Source: Euryarchaeota archaeon UBA125 (GTDB lineage: Archaea > Thermoplasmatota > Poseidoniia > Poseidoniales > Thalassarchaeaceae). Taken from it: a stretch of 29,725 nt of DNA. The translations under genes were made by a program, and so were the position numbers. The stretch spans positions 1-29,725 of the forward strand of contig DAPV01000020.1 of assembly GCA_002502625.1 (NCBI GenBank), read 5' to 3'. Positions 1 through 9,037 of the stretch are shown here, piece by piece; positions within the stretch are counted from its first letter, which is position 1; each line of letters begins with the position of its first letter. Below the pieces are notes generated by a model, which did not search any database, had not been told where the DNA came from, and saw only the letters and a list, made by a program, of their open reading frames with translations.

Positions 1-1326
1 TACATGATTTGAATCTACCATTTGTGATGCTGTGAAACAAGTAAATCCAGCATCAGGATATCCATTTCTAATGTGTAAACGCCCAAGGTTATACCATCCA
101 GGAGCATCATTATTATCTAGATTCAAACCAATTGTAAATGATGAAATCGCATCTTCAACACGGTCTTGTAGTGCGTAGGCAGCTCCAAGAATTTTATGTG
201 GTCTTGCTTGAGAACTATATTTTTGGATAAATTCTCCTTCAATCATAGTTATAACGTCTAAACTATCACCACTTCTCAACATATCAGCAGCACGATTCAT
301 CTCGACATCCTGCTCATTCCCCCATTCAGCACTTACTATCTGAGAGGGCTGAATTTGAGATGGTTCATGATTCAATTCATCAATAGAATCTTGAACTTCA
401 ATTGTATCATTATCATCTATTAATTGGTCATTATCAGAATCCATTTTATCATTTACTGAAGACGTATTCGCACCAATAACCAATCCAGCAGTTGGAGTAT
501 TAGAATGAGATTCGAAACTGTCCATAGTTGATTCAGCAGATGTAGTCGAGTGTATACTTTCAACAGTTGATTCTGAGGAAGTAGGAATCATCGAATTACT
601 AATTTGAATTAGTACTGGGTGACCTGGAAAGTGATCTAATGCCATTTGAGCCATTTTTGATGCACCCACATCACCCATTGCATCCATTAGTACTGCTAAA
701 TTTGCCATTGCTGGCCCGTGATTAGATTTGTGAACCAGCGCTACTTGGAATGATTTAATCGATTCATCCGCATTTCCCATTTGTTCTTGAACTACGCCAA
801 GATTGAACCAACAATCTGCATTTGTTGGGTCTGTTGCAATAGCATTGCGAAACTTCTCGGATGCCTCTCCAGGTTTTCCAGCAGCTGCTAAAGCTTCACC
901 TTCTGATACTAATCTAGATGTTTCGTCAATAGTTTCAGTAATTATATCATTAGGAGTTTCATGATTATTTATTTCAGGTGCATCTTGGGCATCCATAATA
1001 GGAATCATACCCGTATCCTCATCAGATTGATCGTTAGCATGTAATGTAGGCATACTAATTTCTCCAATCTTTGTTGATGCTTTCTCAATTCCTTCGCCAA
1101 CTGTAGACATTGCAGACTTTCCTAATGCACTAGCTTTTTCAGATACTGTTGAAATAGCGTCAGATGTACGACTTGCAATTTCCTTTGCTGTTTCTTTAGC
1201 AATTTCTGTCTTGCTTTGTCTTCGTGCAACTCCAAATAATGCACCGGAGCAAGATGGACATAGAGGTTCATCACCTTGTAGCTCTACACCACAGTGGGGA
1301 CAGTGTTCATGCCCGTGCGAGACCAT
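1..1326 (-). CDS. Zinc-ribbon plus TPR-repeat protein, C-terminus cut by window edge
   Basis: Reading the minus strand from ATG 1326 gives an open frame to base 1 (442 codons, no stop), so the C-terminus lies outside the window. It opens with a double CxxC zinc ribbon (CPHCG, then CPSCSG, within the first 30 residues). An Ala/Ser/Lys-rich helical stretch and an acidic Ser/Thr/Asp-rich linker follow. Two blocks of tetratricopeptide repeats are visible: one with the motif NADCWFNLGVVQEQMGNADE near residues 165-185, another with APGWYNLGRLHIRNGYPDAG near the window edge. TPR proteins are protein-protein scaffolds; the partner is not evident. No ATG, GTG or TTG lies in frame between 1326 and the upstream in-frame stop near 1448, although that stretch encodes a further Cys-rich string (CSCSDNAYCGTEL). 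The start is therefore somewhat uncertain. Confidence 0.8.
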   Translation of the reverse strand, partial: MVSHGHEHCPHCGVELQGDEPLCPSCSGALFGVARRQSKTEIAKETAKEIASRTSDAISTVSEKASALGKSAMSTVGEGIEKASTKIGEISMPTLHANDQSDEDTGMIPIMDAQDAPEINNHETPNDIITETIDETSRLVSEGEALAAAGKPGEASEKFRNAIATDPTNADCWFNLGVVQEQMGNADESIKSFQVALVHKSNHGPAMANLAVLMDAMGDVGASKMAQMALDHFPGHPVLIQISNSMIPTSSESTVESIHSTTSAESTMDSFESHSNTPTAGLVIGANTSSVNDKMDSDNDQLIDDNDTIEVQDSIDELNHEPSQIQPSQIVSAEWGNEQDVEMNRAADMLRSGDSLDVITMIEGEFIQKYSSQARPHKILGAAYALQDRVEDAISSFTIGLNLDNNDAPGWYNLGRLHIRNGYPDAGFTCFTASQMVDSNHV

Positions 1327-1437
1327 ATTATCGAATGCCCGTAATTCTGTTCCGCAATAAGCGTTATCTGAACATGAGCATCTCTTATCATTCTGTAAAG
1401 AAGAATGTATGAAGTACAGATAGCGTGTGCGAGGGGC

Positions 1438-1935
1438 ATGGCTCGCTTTCTAATAATCACAGCAACATCAGGTACTAACTATGAATTGGGAGAGTTGTTC
1501 TCTACATCAGCAGAAGACAAAGGCCATGATGTAGAAATTATTGATTTGTCCGAATTAGACCTACCATTGTTTACAGTAGCACGTTCAAAAGATCCAGAAC
1601 AAACACCAGATGTATCTGAATTAATTCAAATCATGACTGAATCTGATGCCTGGATAGTGCTTGCTCCAGAATACAACGGATCATATCCTCCTACTCTGAA
1701 TAATGCAATTGCATGGATGTCTTTAGACTGGCAGAGTTTTCGTAATATGTGTACAGGTAAGCCTGTTGGTTTAGGCACACATAGTGGTGGTGGAGGCACT
1801 CATGTAATCATGGCAATGCGTCAACAATTTTCATTCATTGGTGCCGATGTAATGGGCAGATCTTGTGTATCTGGTAAGAATAAAGATGCTAATCCAGAGA
1901 CAATTGAAGCCATGATTGATGGTCTTGCCAGATAG
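1438..1935 (+). CDS. NADPH-dependent FMN reductase family flavoprotein
   Basis: 165-aa flavodoxin-fold protein. It begins MARFLIITATSGTN, the beta1/phosphate-binding loop of the NADPH-dependent FMN reductase (FMN_red) family. It carries the family hallmark APEYNGSYPPTLNNAIAW near residues 80-97, whose PEYNxSxPxxLKNAIDW-like segment contacts flavin, and a GGGGTHV loop later. Members reduce FMN, quinones, azo compounds or chromate with NAD(P)H; the substrate cannot be read from sequence. An in-frame ATG exists 33 nt upstream (1405), but its extra residues do not belong to the fold, so ATG 1438 is preferred. The gene is divergent from the TPR gene and convergent with the HEAT-repeat gene, ending 16 nt from it. 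Confidence 0.85.
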   Translation: MARFLIITATSGTNYELGELFSTSAEDKGHDVEIIDLSELDLPLFTVARSKDPEQTPDVSELIQIMTESDAWIVLAPEYNGSYPPTLNNAIAWMSLDWQSFRNMCTGKPVGLGTHSGGGGTHVIMAMRQQFSFIGADVMGRSCVSGKNKDANPETIEAMIDGLAR

Positions 1936-1951
1936 ATTGATTTCAATCAAT
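1936..1951. terminator. Perfect 7-bp dyad filling the gap between convergent genes
   Basis: The 16 bases between the two stop codons are ATTGATT-tc-AATCAAT, a perfect inverted repeat that occupies the complete intergenic gap. Its position between convergent genes suggests a bidirectional 3'-end or pause signal. Archaeal termination normally relies on U-tracts rather than hairpins and no long T-run follows, so the role is uncertain. Confidence 0.35.
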
Positions 1952-3259
1952 TTATTCGGTTAATTTGGCTAATCTTTGAAGATGTTCAATTGCTTGTTGA
2001 GCCGAAATTTTTACCCTATCATCTTCGTCATCAAACATTTTGACAATGTGGGGCACTACTCTACCATCTTCAACTGCTGCAAGAGCTTCAACTCCATGAA
2101 TCCTGCAAGCAATTGAATTACTTTGCAGAAGCATAGGTGCATATTGAAGAATATCTTCGGAAGTCAATCTCCTAAGTTGCCTGCTGGCTTCAATTCTGAC
2201 ACCATCATCAGAATCATTTAACGAACGAATTATAGAAGGAGAAGCGATATCTAAAGGAGCGTCTTCTAGTGATTCTAAAACAGATATTCGAATTCTAGGT
2301 GAAGGATCTGATTCTAATTGGCGGATATGGAAATAATGGGGACCATCTGGTGCCAATAGCATCCATTGAATCGCAGATGCTCGTAGTGTTACATTAGAAG
2401 AATTCACTAATCGATTTGTTTGTTCAATCTTTCCAATTCTAATCAATGTGGCTAAAGTTTCAGTCCTTACTGAATCATCAGCGAGAAGTTTCCATAATGA
2501 TTCTACCTCGTTCGGACCTCCAGTAATTGCTAGAGCTCTTATTCTGTTTCTTTTTTCATCAACTATATCAGTATCTAAAATTGATTTTAGTAAGGCTTTA
2601 TTTACACGTCTACCAATACGCGCTGCTGTTTCAGGATCTCGAGCAGCTGCACTTACTCCTTCACGAATTGTACCTCTTATGCCAATCAATCGAATGATTG
2701 ACTGAATCAATAACAAATCTATGGAAATTAGTAGAAAGAGAATAAGATGTTTTCCAGACATAGAAGAAGAATCTACATCAGAAAATCTAATTTCGTAAAC
2801 TTCTGCCCAATCTAAAAGACTTCGAGAAAATAAATCCATTCCAAACATGAACCACACACTGAAATTTTGATTATCTACAGAATAAATATCGAATACTTCA
2901 TCAACTCTCTGAAGTAATAAGGGTACAATAAATAATAGATGAAGACTAGCAACCAATACATCGATTCTATGGTCATTTCCAATATCTGGATCTCCGTCCA
3001 TTACCCTATTGGCAATCTCTCTTCGTCTTCTCTCATCTGCTGACCAGACTCGATGAACTGATAATACTAATATTGCAGACATGAATGCACATAACAGTCC
3101 AATTACTCTCAAAGAATTAGGTAGATACATAGCAGGAATAATAAAAATTAGTAAAACAAACTCAATAACTACAATACGGGTTAATGAATTAGTGATTGAC
3201 ATTCCAGATAAATATCCTACTTTCTGTAGGAACTCATCAACGGTATTCCACCAAGCCAC
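1952..3259 (-). CDS. Membrane protein with C-terminal HEAT repeats
   Basis: 435 aa. The N-terminal half is membrane-embedded, with hydrophobic segments at about residues 28-46, 50-69, 100-117 and 171-190 and a weaker one near 134-150. Charged loops separate them, such as the Arg-rich WSADERRRREIA at 72-83. From about residue 230 the protein is soluble and made of repeated helical pairs with HEAT-type spacing (for example DDSVRTETLATLIRIGK, DPSPRIRISVLESLEDA, DDGVRIEASRQLRRL, DDRVKISAQQAIEHLQ). HEAT repeats usually dock partner proteins, so this may be a membrane-anchored adaptor. No enzyme motif is visible and no specific function is proposed. The start at 3259 fits, with an 84-nt divergent gap to the next gene. 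Confidence 0.75.
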   Translation of the reverse strand: MAWWNTVDEFLQKVGYLSGMSITNSLTRIVVIEFVLLIFIIPAMYLPNSLRVIGLLCAFMSAILVLSVHRVWSADERRRREIANRVMDGDPDIGNDHRIDVLVASLHLLFIVPLLLQRVDEVFDIYSVDNQNFSVWFMFGMDLFSRSLLDWAEVYEIRFSDVDSSSMSGKHLILFLLISIDLLLIQSIIRLIGIRGTIREGVSAAARDPETAARIGRRVNKALLKSILDTDIVDEKRNRIRALAITGGPNEVESLWKLLADDSVRTETLATLIRIGKIEQTNRLVNSSNVTLRASAIQWMLLAPDGPHYFHIRQLESDPSPRIRISVLESLEDAPLDIASPSIIRSLNDSDDGVRIEASRQLRRLTSEDILQYAPMLLQSNSIACRIHGVEALAAVEDGRVVPHIVKMFDDEDDRVKISAQQAIEHLQRLAKLTE

Positions 3260-3343
3260 GGTAAGTCGCTATATCCATAGTTCATGAATGACGCCTATAT
3301 TAACATCCGATTCCTTCAATTCTTATGACAATCTGTGAGTGCC
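3260..3343. promoter_or_regulatory. Divergent promoter region
   Basis: 84-nt gap between the divergently oriented HEAT-repeat gene and the small membrane-protein operon. A TATA-like CTATATTAA lies around 3294-3302, suitably placed for the plus-strand operon starting at 3344. No clear operator is seen. Confidence 0.3.
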
Positions 3344-3514
3344 ATGCCCCCTCCACTTTGGTGGCTCATCTTGGCAATTTGTAGTTTACTTGGAGTTGTC
3401 ACTTGGTGGGGAAGAAATTTTACTGACAGGAGAGAATTTACTATATTCACTGCCATTCTAGGTTCTTCACTAATGGTAGTACTAGTAATTTGGACATGGA
3501 TGTCTGATTGGTGA
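3344..3514 (+). CDS. Small two-helix membrane protein (56 aa)
   Basis: An open frame from ATG 3344 to TGA 3512-3514 encodes 56 residues beginning MPPPLWWLILAICSLLGVV. Two hydrophobic segments (about residues 5-21 and 33-52) are separated by a charged hairpin, WWGRNFTDRREF. It is too small for confident family assignment. Coding status rests on the two regular membrane segments and on the fit between the divergent promoter gap and the next gene, whose alternative GTG start (3511) would overlap this stop by the GTGA arrangement typical of translational coupling. Function unknown; it may partner the TauE/SafE-type permease two genes downstream. Confidence 0.55.
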   Translation: MPPPLWWLILAICSLLGVVTWWGRNFTDRREFTIFTAILGSSLMVVLVIWTWMSDW

Positions 3515-3519
3515 ACAAG

Positions 3520-3963
3520 ATGTTAACTCCAAAGGATTTGATTGGGTGTTATCCGGTTAGAAATGAAATTGCCTGGGGATATGATACTAGGCGTGGACCT
3601 ACTACTGGAGAGGGACGTATTGCAATTTTATTTACTCCGAAAAAATTTGGAAGAATTGAAAAAATAGTTCATAGAATTCTAGGAGGTTCTAAATTTCTAA
3701 GAAGACCAATGGATCCTTTGATGACAATCGTTTGGGAACTTTGTGACGGAACTAATAGTTTTGAAGAAATATGTAATCATTTAGATGTAACTTTCAAAGA
3801 AGAAATTGCCCCAGTAGAAGAAAGAACTTGCACCGCATTAGATGGACTAGGCAGAAGTAGTCTAATAGAAATACATGCACAAAAACCTACTGTCTCACAT
3901 AAAATATGTAGCCATACTTTATCAGATCAAAATTTCGAATGGCTATATATAGAAGGTGATTAG
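3520..3963 (+). CDS. PqqD-like domain protein
   Basis: 147 aa from ATG 3520; GTG 3511 or TTG 3508 are alternative starts. The central part (about residues 65-110) has the pattern of the PqqD family: RRPMDPLMTIVWELCDGTNS, then FEEICNHL and an E-rich helix, matching the winged-helix 'ivwellDG..tveEia..l' profile. PqqD-like domains bind RiPP precursor peptides and present them to radical-SAM or other modifying enzymes, but many stand-alone homologues have unknown jobs. No radical-SAM partner or obvious precursor lies nearby. The gene abuts the next ORF exactly (TAG at 3961-3963, ATG at 3964), so the two are very probably co-transcribed. The family call is from pattern only. Confidence 0.55.
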   Translation: MLTPKDLIGCYPVRNEIAWGYDTRRGPTTGEGRIAILFTPKKFGRIEKIVHRILGGSKFLRRPMDPLMTIVWELCDGTNSFEEICNHLDVTFKEEIAPVEERTCTALDGLGRSSLIEIHAQKPTVSHKICSHTLSDQNFEWLYIEGD

Positions 3964-4695
3964 ATGGATTTTCTTATTATTTTCATTATTACATTTGGTG
4001 CATTCATTGCTGCTGCACTTACTGTTCCTGCTGGATTCGGACTATCAACAATGCTTACGCCATTGGTTCTTTTCATAGTTGGGCCACATGAGGCTGTAGC
4101 AATCGTCGCAGTAATACATGGAGCACATAATGGTTGGAAATTAGTTGTTCTAAAGGAATTTGTTGATTTTGATGCATTCAAAAGATACGGTATTTGGTTG
4201 GTAATTGGAGCTATAGGTGGTGCATTACTTCAGAGTCAGGTTCCTCAAGAACCTCTCTTGCTGATCATTGGAATATTCTTGGTCATTCTACCTATTCTTA
4301 CAATTAGTGAAGCATGGACAGGATACAGAATTCCAGATGCAAATGATAGAATTGGAGGATTTGGTTCAGGTTTTATGGGTGGCCTATCAGGTCACCAAGG
4401 AGCACTCAGAGCAATGTTTCTCAAACGTAGATTGAGCGATAAAATGTCATATGCTGCCACCGCGAGTGTTCTAGCATTATGTGTAGATTTAACACGAATT
4501 CCTGTTTACTTAATTTTCAATGAAACAGAAATTTTTGAGAATTTTATTCTACTTTTACCCCTAACAATTTCTGCATTACTGGGTGTGCAAGTAGGTAAAT
4601 TATTTCTTGAACGCTTAAAATCAGATATGATTAACCATGCAATTATGATTGGTATAGTTGCAAGTGGAATATACTATATTTTTGAATCTTTATAA
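3964..4695 (+). CDS. TauE/SafE-family membrane exporter
   Basis: 243-aa polytopic membrane protein with about seven to eight hydrophobic helices and two halves. Each half carries the family's glycine-rich signature: VPAGFGLSTMLTPL near residues 20-33 and GFGSGFMGGLSGHQGALRA near 127-145. TauE/SafE (DUF81) proteins export sulfite, sulfoacetate or related organic anions, or act as uncharacterised anion transporters; the substrate cannot be assigned here. It is the last gene of the 3344-4695 operon. Its TAA is immediately followed by the stop codon of the convergent 1163-aa gene, leaving no intergenic base. Confidence 0.8.
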   Translation: MDFLIIFIITFGAFIAAALTVPAGFGLSTMLTPLVLFIVGPHEAVAIVAVIHGAHNGWKLVVLKEFVDFDAFKRYGIWLVIGAIGGALLQSQVPQEPLLLIIGIFLVILPILTISEAWTGYRIPDANDRIGGFGSGFMGGLSGHQGALRAMFLKRRLSDKMSYAATASVLALCVDLTRIPVYLIFNETEIFENFILLLPLTISALLGVQVGKLFLERLKSDMINHAIMIGIVASGIYYIFESL

Positions 4696-7600
4696 TCAAG
4701 AATACTTGGACCAATCTGAACCATTCCACCACTCAGTTGAACCATCACTCATTGTCCTCCAAGAATGTCCATTTTCATCTGTCCATTGCTGTATTAATGT
4801 AATTTCTGAGACTGTATCATTAACCATTGGTGTAGAAGCATTTGCGAGGACTTGTTCCGGGATATATTCGGAATCTTCAACCACATCATCATCTAGATAT
4901 TCCATTTCATCTTCTTCAGAAATCCTGTTTCTTAATCTAAATGCAATCAAAAGTGATACTACGGCTAACACAATAATCAGCAATGACCCACCAATTACCA
5001 TAGGATCAGCACCTGCAATTTCAAATCCACCGGACTCTCCTTGAGGTCTATTGACTTGAGTAGTGAATTTTCCAATTATTTCATTGTCTGATGCAACCAA
5101 AGTAAATTCTATTTCTCCTTCTGTATAATCTACCTCAGTAATCACCTCACATTGAATTTGTTGAACATCATTTACATCGGGTGATTGTTGAATAGTCACA
5201 GTAGGAACACCTGCGCCATTCTGTGGAGTGCATTTCACATCAATTCCTGATGGAGCTAAGATCAAAACAGATACCTGTTCCGCCTGAGTAGATTTTCCTT
5301 GAACTTCCAATGTCAAATCTATTCTACTGCTAGGACCCATTTCAATTGTATTAAGTGGAGGAGTTCCTAAAGACAATGCTCTCATTTCAGTAATCGAAAA
5401 AATCAATTTTTCTTCAGATTGCTGTGGGGAATTAGATTCGCCGCCAATTACGTATTTTGTTACAGTAACTTCAGTACCAAGTGAAACTGTTTCATCAATT
5501 AAAATTAAGACATCAATTGTACTATTAGAACCAGGAGATATATCTAACGGAATGAATTGATTTGCCATGAATTCAGTTCCATCTATGAAAATAGTCATTT
5601 CTAATCCAGGAATTATAGGAGAAATGGAGACTTTAGTTCGTAATTCTTGATCAATGACATTTCCAGTATTTGTTATAGAATAACTTGAATTGACCATTCC
5701 ACCCAACCTTACATTCTCAATTTGATGGTGCCATTCATCAACATAGTGTGATTTGATGACATCCACATAACCAACCTGAATTACAGATGGAGCATTTGTT
5801 AGGGATTGAATTTCCGAGTCAGCGGTAAAAGTAAGCCATAATTCAGTACCTGGACTCATAGAGGCGTCTGCAATTATTATCATTGTGATATTAGCAACGT
5901 CTCCTTCATATCCTGCTAAATCGACATCAAATGTTGAGTCACTTACTTCACCATCAACCAGCATATTAGTTGTCCAGCCATTTGGTAAACCTTCAACTGA
6001 AATCTTTACCCTATCTACCCCATTACCATGATTTGTGACAGTGAAATGAATAGGTGATGGTTGTTCAGGAAGAAATGCAACAAAATTATCAGTTGATATA
6101 TCCATTGAAAGCGAATGTACTTGAGCAATTCTAGGTCCAGTAACTGATTCTCCACTAAACGAAATTGATGATTTTGTCGATGTAATTACAGGAGTAATAA
6201 TTGGTGCAGGATCTCCGGCATGTCCGTCATTTGGAGCGTGTAAGGATACTCTCATTGATGAATGAGATCCCCCTGCAATCGAAGCAGTAGATGGACCTGA
6301 TAGCGATACTGTCCATGTTTGAGCACCCTCTAATGTCCAATTAAACTCGATTTGATCTAGTCGCCCAGCATCATTGTGTATTTCCCATTCCAACTCTATT
6401 GATTCACCTGGAAGAATGTGTGTTTCCATAGAATCCCACGATTCTACAATCCTTATGTCTGATATCATGCTAGCTTCTATCGTTAACTGCTGACTAGCTT
6501 CAGAACTTGAATCTGCTTGACTTGAGGACACTATACTTACTACTGCAGTTTCACCCGGTAACGCATCTGATGGAATTGCAATCGTAAAATCAACTACTTC
6601 TGTTTGACTAGGCTCAAGAGTAATGGAAGATTCTTGTGTCGATGATACCCCGAATGCCCACCCACTAGGAACTGAAATTCCATCAACTGAAATTATGAAA
6701 GTATCACTACCATCTCCAGTATTTTCTAAAACTACAGAGTGACTACATACATTTCCAGGAGCGCACTTAGGGGATGGAGAAATAGATGACCACTGAGATT
6801 CATACCTTGGGGCAACACCCGCACTGAAAGACAAAGAATCTGTAGCAGTGTTCTCTTGAACGCTTTGTACGATTATATTACCCTGAATAGATCCTGTTGA
6901 AGCACTTTCAGGTGGTTTAGTTTGTAATCTAAAATTTCTAGATTCACCAGGTAAAATTGTAATTTCAGTTCCAGATAATAGACCACTCCCACTTGGATGT
7001 GTAAAACGATATTCCCATTCAGCAGGCAATCCATTGGCTTCAAGTGTAAACTTATCACTAATATTACCTGTATTTCTCACAGAGAATCCCATATCTGACC
7101 ATTCACCTCGGGCTGATGTTGATGTTGGAGAACCCTGAAGATCAAGTCCAAACTCAGAAGAAGACGCTTTTTGATCGTAAAACATGACTATGTCTTCTAT
7201 CCAATATCCAATTTCATTACCAGTACTATCAGAAGTGAAAAGAAATTCTATTATTGAGTTAGGGCCCATTACTGAAGGAGGTATCTCTAGCCAAGGAACA
7301 CCTCGACCGTCTACAGTACTAACCTGTATTAGCCAACTGGATGGTTGTCCAGTGACTTCTCCCGACAAACCAGCATTTGGTAATAAATTAGCAGCAGTTG
7401 ACCCATCAAAGACTCTAACCTGTAGCGAATCACCTTGAGCAACATTACCCGTATAGAAAAATCCTAATCCATATCCATTTGTAGGATTCGGGTGTGCATC
7501 TGATAGATCTAACGTTGGACTACGTAAACGCTCAGCCCACATATTTCCGTAATTAGTTGTACTTGTAGTTCCACCAATTCTACATGATGATACCCCGTTT

Positions 7601-8187
7601 AGACGATTATCTGCATCTATACGCCAATTTGATGTTCTGCTCCATGTAGATGAAGACTCACACCTCTCATAAAGGAAACCAATAGTGATTGTAGAATATC
7701 CTATATCGTTGGATGGGTTAGTATCTGATGCATGATTTGTTGTGACTCTTACAGTATGATTACCGCTGTAAGTTGGCAGCCAAGTAGTCGAGACAGATTG
7801 TGTACTTTGAGAATTTACTAAACTAACATATACTGTTGTATTGAATAACTCAAATCCGTCATATTCATCATGTAACACTACAATTTCAACTGCAACATTT
7901 GAAGCAGATGATGTACCTAGATTCTCTACTCCTACTGTCAAAGTATGCTGGACACCAAGCATTCCATCTATAATCCATAAATCTACAGGACGGCCTGGAT
8001 TGGATGTTGATCTCGATAAAGAATCATACAAGGTAGCATCTGCTGAAGATGCATACGAGGTAGTAAAAGTAGAGGGAGTAACATCGACAGCAGCTCTAGA
8101 ATTTGTAGCATCAACTATTGGGTGCATACTTACGAAGACAAAGAGCAGGACCAACCCGAGAGCCGCACGTCCTCGCGTTCCGTTCAT
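4696..8187 (-). CDS. Large exported, C-terminally anchored protein with CARDB/NEW3-like repeats
   Basis: 1163 aa. A signal peptide covers residues 1-27 (hydrophobic LGLVLLFVFVS, then VDA). It is followed by a CARDB-like beta-sandwich (about 60-165), a jelly-roll-like segment (about 170-345), and a series of NEW3-type Ig-fold repeats seen as recurring strings such as VRNTGNISDKFTLEANGLP, LENTGDGSDTFIISVDG and VTNHGNGVDRVKISVEGLP. A single transmembrane helix lies near 1063-1085. The cytoplasmic tail is acidic and ends with an aromatic motif containing WTDENGHSWR, WWNG and DW. This is a surface-anchored ectodomain protein, possibly an adhesin, envelope scaffold or polysaccharide-binding protein. 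It lies 40 nt downstream of another exported protein on the same strand and may be co-transcribed with it. Confidence 0.8.
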   Translation of the reverse strand: MNGTRGRAALGLVLLFVFVSMHPIVDATNSRAAVDVTPSTFTTSYASSADATLYDSLSRSTSNPGRPVDLWIIDGMLGVQHTLTVGVENLGTSSASNVAVEIVVLHDEYDGFELFNTTVYVSLVNSQSTQSVSTTWLPTYSGNHTVRVTTNHASDTNPSNDIGYSTITIGFLYERCESSSTWSRTSNWRIDADNRLNGVSSCRIGGTTSTTNYGNMWAERLRSPTLDLSDAHPNPTNGYGLGFFYTGNVAQGDSLQVRVFDGSTAANLLPNAGLSGEVTGQPSSWLIQVSTVDGRGVPWLEIPPSVMGPNSIIEFLFTSDSTGNEIGYWIEDIVMFYDQKASSSEFGLDLQGSPTSTSARGEWSDMGFSVRNTGNISDKFTLEANGLPAEWEYRFTHPSGSGLLSGTEITILPGESRNFRLQTKPPESASTGSIQGNIIVQSVQENTATDSLSFSAGVAPRYESQWSSISPSPKCAPGNVCSHSVVLENTGDGSDTFIISVDGISVPSGWAFGVSSTQESSITLEPSQTEVVDFTIAIPSDALPGETAVVSIVSSSQADSSSEASQQLTIEASMISDIRIVESWDSMETHILPGESIELEWEIHNDAGRLDQIEFNWTLEGAQTWTVSLSGPSTASIAGGSHSSMRVSLHAPNDGHAGDPAPIITPVITSTKSSISFSGESVTGPRIAQVHSLSMDISTDNFVAFLPEQPSPIHFTVTNHGNGVDRVKISVEGLPNGWTTNMLVDGEVSDSTFDVDLAGYEGDVANITMIIIADASMSPGTELWLTFTADSEIQSLTNAPSVIQVGYVDVIKSHYVDEWHHQIENVRLGGMVNSSYSITNTGNVIDQELRTKVSISPIIPGLEMTIFIDGTEFMANQFIPLDISPGSNSTIDVLILIDETVSLGTEVTVTKYVIGGESNSPQQSEEKLIFSITEMRALSLGTPPLNTIEMGPSSRIDLTLEVQGKSTQAEQVSVLILAPSGIDVKCTPQNGAGVPTVTIQQSPDVNDVQQIQCEVITEVDYTEGEIEFTLVASDNEIIGKFTTQVNRPQGESGGFEIAGADPMVIGGSLLIIVLAVVSLLIAFRLRNRISEEDEMEYLDDDVVEDSEYIPEQVLANASTPMVNDTVSEITLIQQWTDENGHSWRTMSDGSTEWWNGSDWSKYS

Positions 8188-8227
8188 AATTGTCCATCTG
8201 CTAACGACTTAATGAACAGCACGGCGC

Positions 8228-9037
8228 TTATTCAGATTCATTTATTGTATTAATTTCAGCTGCTTTCTTTGATTTAGCAGCAGCCACCAAATAAAGTGAA
8301 AGTGGTAGAATAAGTACAATTCCGAAGCATCCAATCAAAGCAGTCATTCCCCAAATCATTTCAGTCACAGGGTCTATTCGATATGGAGAAACTTCGTAGA
8401 TCTCATGCTCTACTATTGATACAGAAACACCCATTCCACTGGTGTTAACTTGTTGATTGTCTTCATCTAGCATCTTGATGGTCCATGTTCGTGGTAAAAT
8501 AGAATCTATAACGGTAGTATTAGCAATCTCATCAGCTTCAGTCGAATTGTCTGCGATAAATGCCCATGAACCAGATAGAGGTAAATCCTTAGATAAAATT
8601 CCTCTAAATTGTTCTGACTGATTATCAACATCAATGCGGTGAGTAGATGATTCAGTACAATACTCAACTAATCCCTCATAATCTGACGTATCGGGTGCAA
8701 AACACTGGAATGGTGTATCTCCAACATTTTCCCCCAACTCAGGATGATGCCACCAAACACCACCCAAGGATGAAACTTCTAATATTGTACCAACTGGTGA
8801 GTTATCGATTGTGATGTTCATCCAGGTAATGGCAGAATTGGTTTCGAACGAATACGTACCATTAACCGAATCTTCTGTAACTTCTAACGATGCTTCAAGA
8901 TTGGAGGATTTAGCAAGATAAAATGATGAGTCAAGGGTAGCAGAATAGACTGCATAACTAAGGATTAGAACAAGTGTAAGTCCGAGACCAATAATGGTTC
9001 GAAGCATGTTTGGATTCTGACTCAGGGCCCTGCGCAC
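8228..9037 (-). CDS. Bitopic membrane protein with extracytoplasmic domain
   Basis: 269 aa. An N-terminal hydrophobic helix at about residues 13-33 (TIIGLGLTLVLILSYAVY) serves as signal anchor, a mainly beta Ser/Thr/Asp-rich domain spans 35-215, and a second helix lies near 228-252 (MTALIGCFGIVLILPLSLYL), followed by a short Lys/Glu tail. The ectodomain has two cysteines near residues 107 and 121 that could form a disulfide. No known family is recognised. It precedes the 1163-aa surface protein on the same strand, which suggests the pair may form one envelope unit. It is divergent from the ribosomal cluster, from which it is separated by 132 nt. Confidence 0.65.
   Translation of the reverse strand: MRRALSQNPNMLRTIIGLGLTLVLILSYAVYSATLDSSFYLAKSSNLEASLEVTEDSVNGTYSFETNSAITWMNITIDNSPVGTILEVSSLGGVWWHHPELGENVGDTPFQCFAPDTSDYEGLVEYCTESSTHRIDVDNQSEQFRGILSKDLPLSGSWAFIADNSTEADEIANTTVIDSILPRTWTIKMLDEDNQQVNTSGMGVSVSIVEHEIYEVSPYRIDPVTEMIWGMTALIGCFGIVLILPLSLYLVAAAKSKKAAEINTINESE

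Noticed and set aside
1224..1412. Plus-strand ORF opposite the zinc-ribbon start
   Set aside because: Antisense to a clear zinc-ribbon coding region; its composition is not protein-like.
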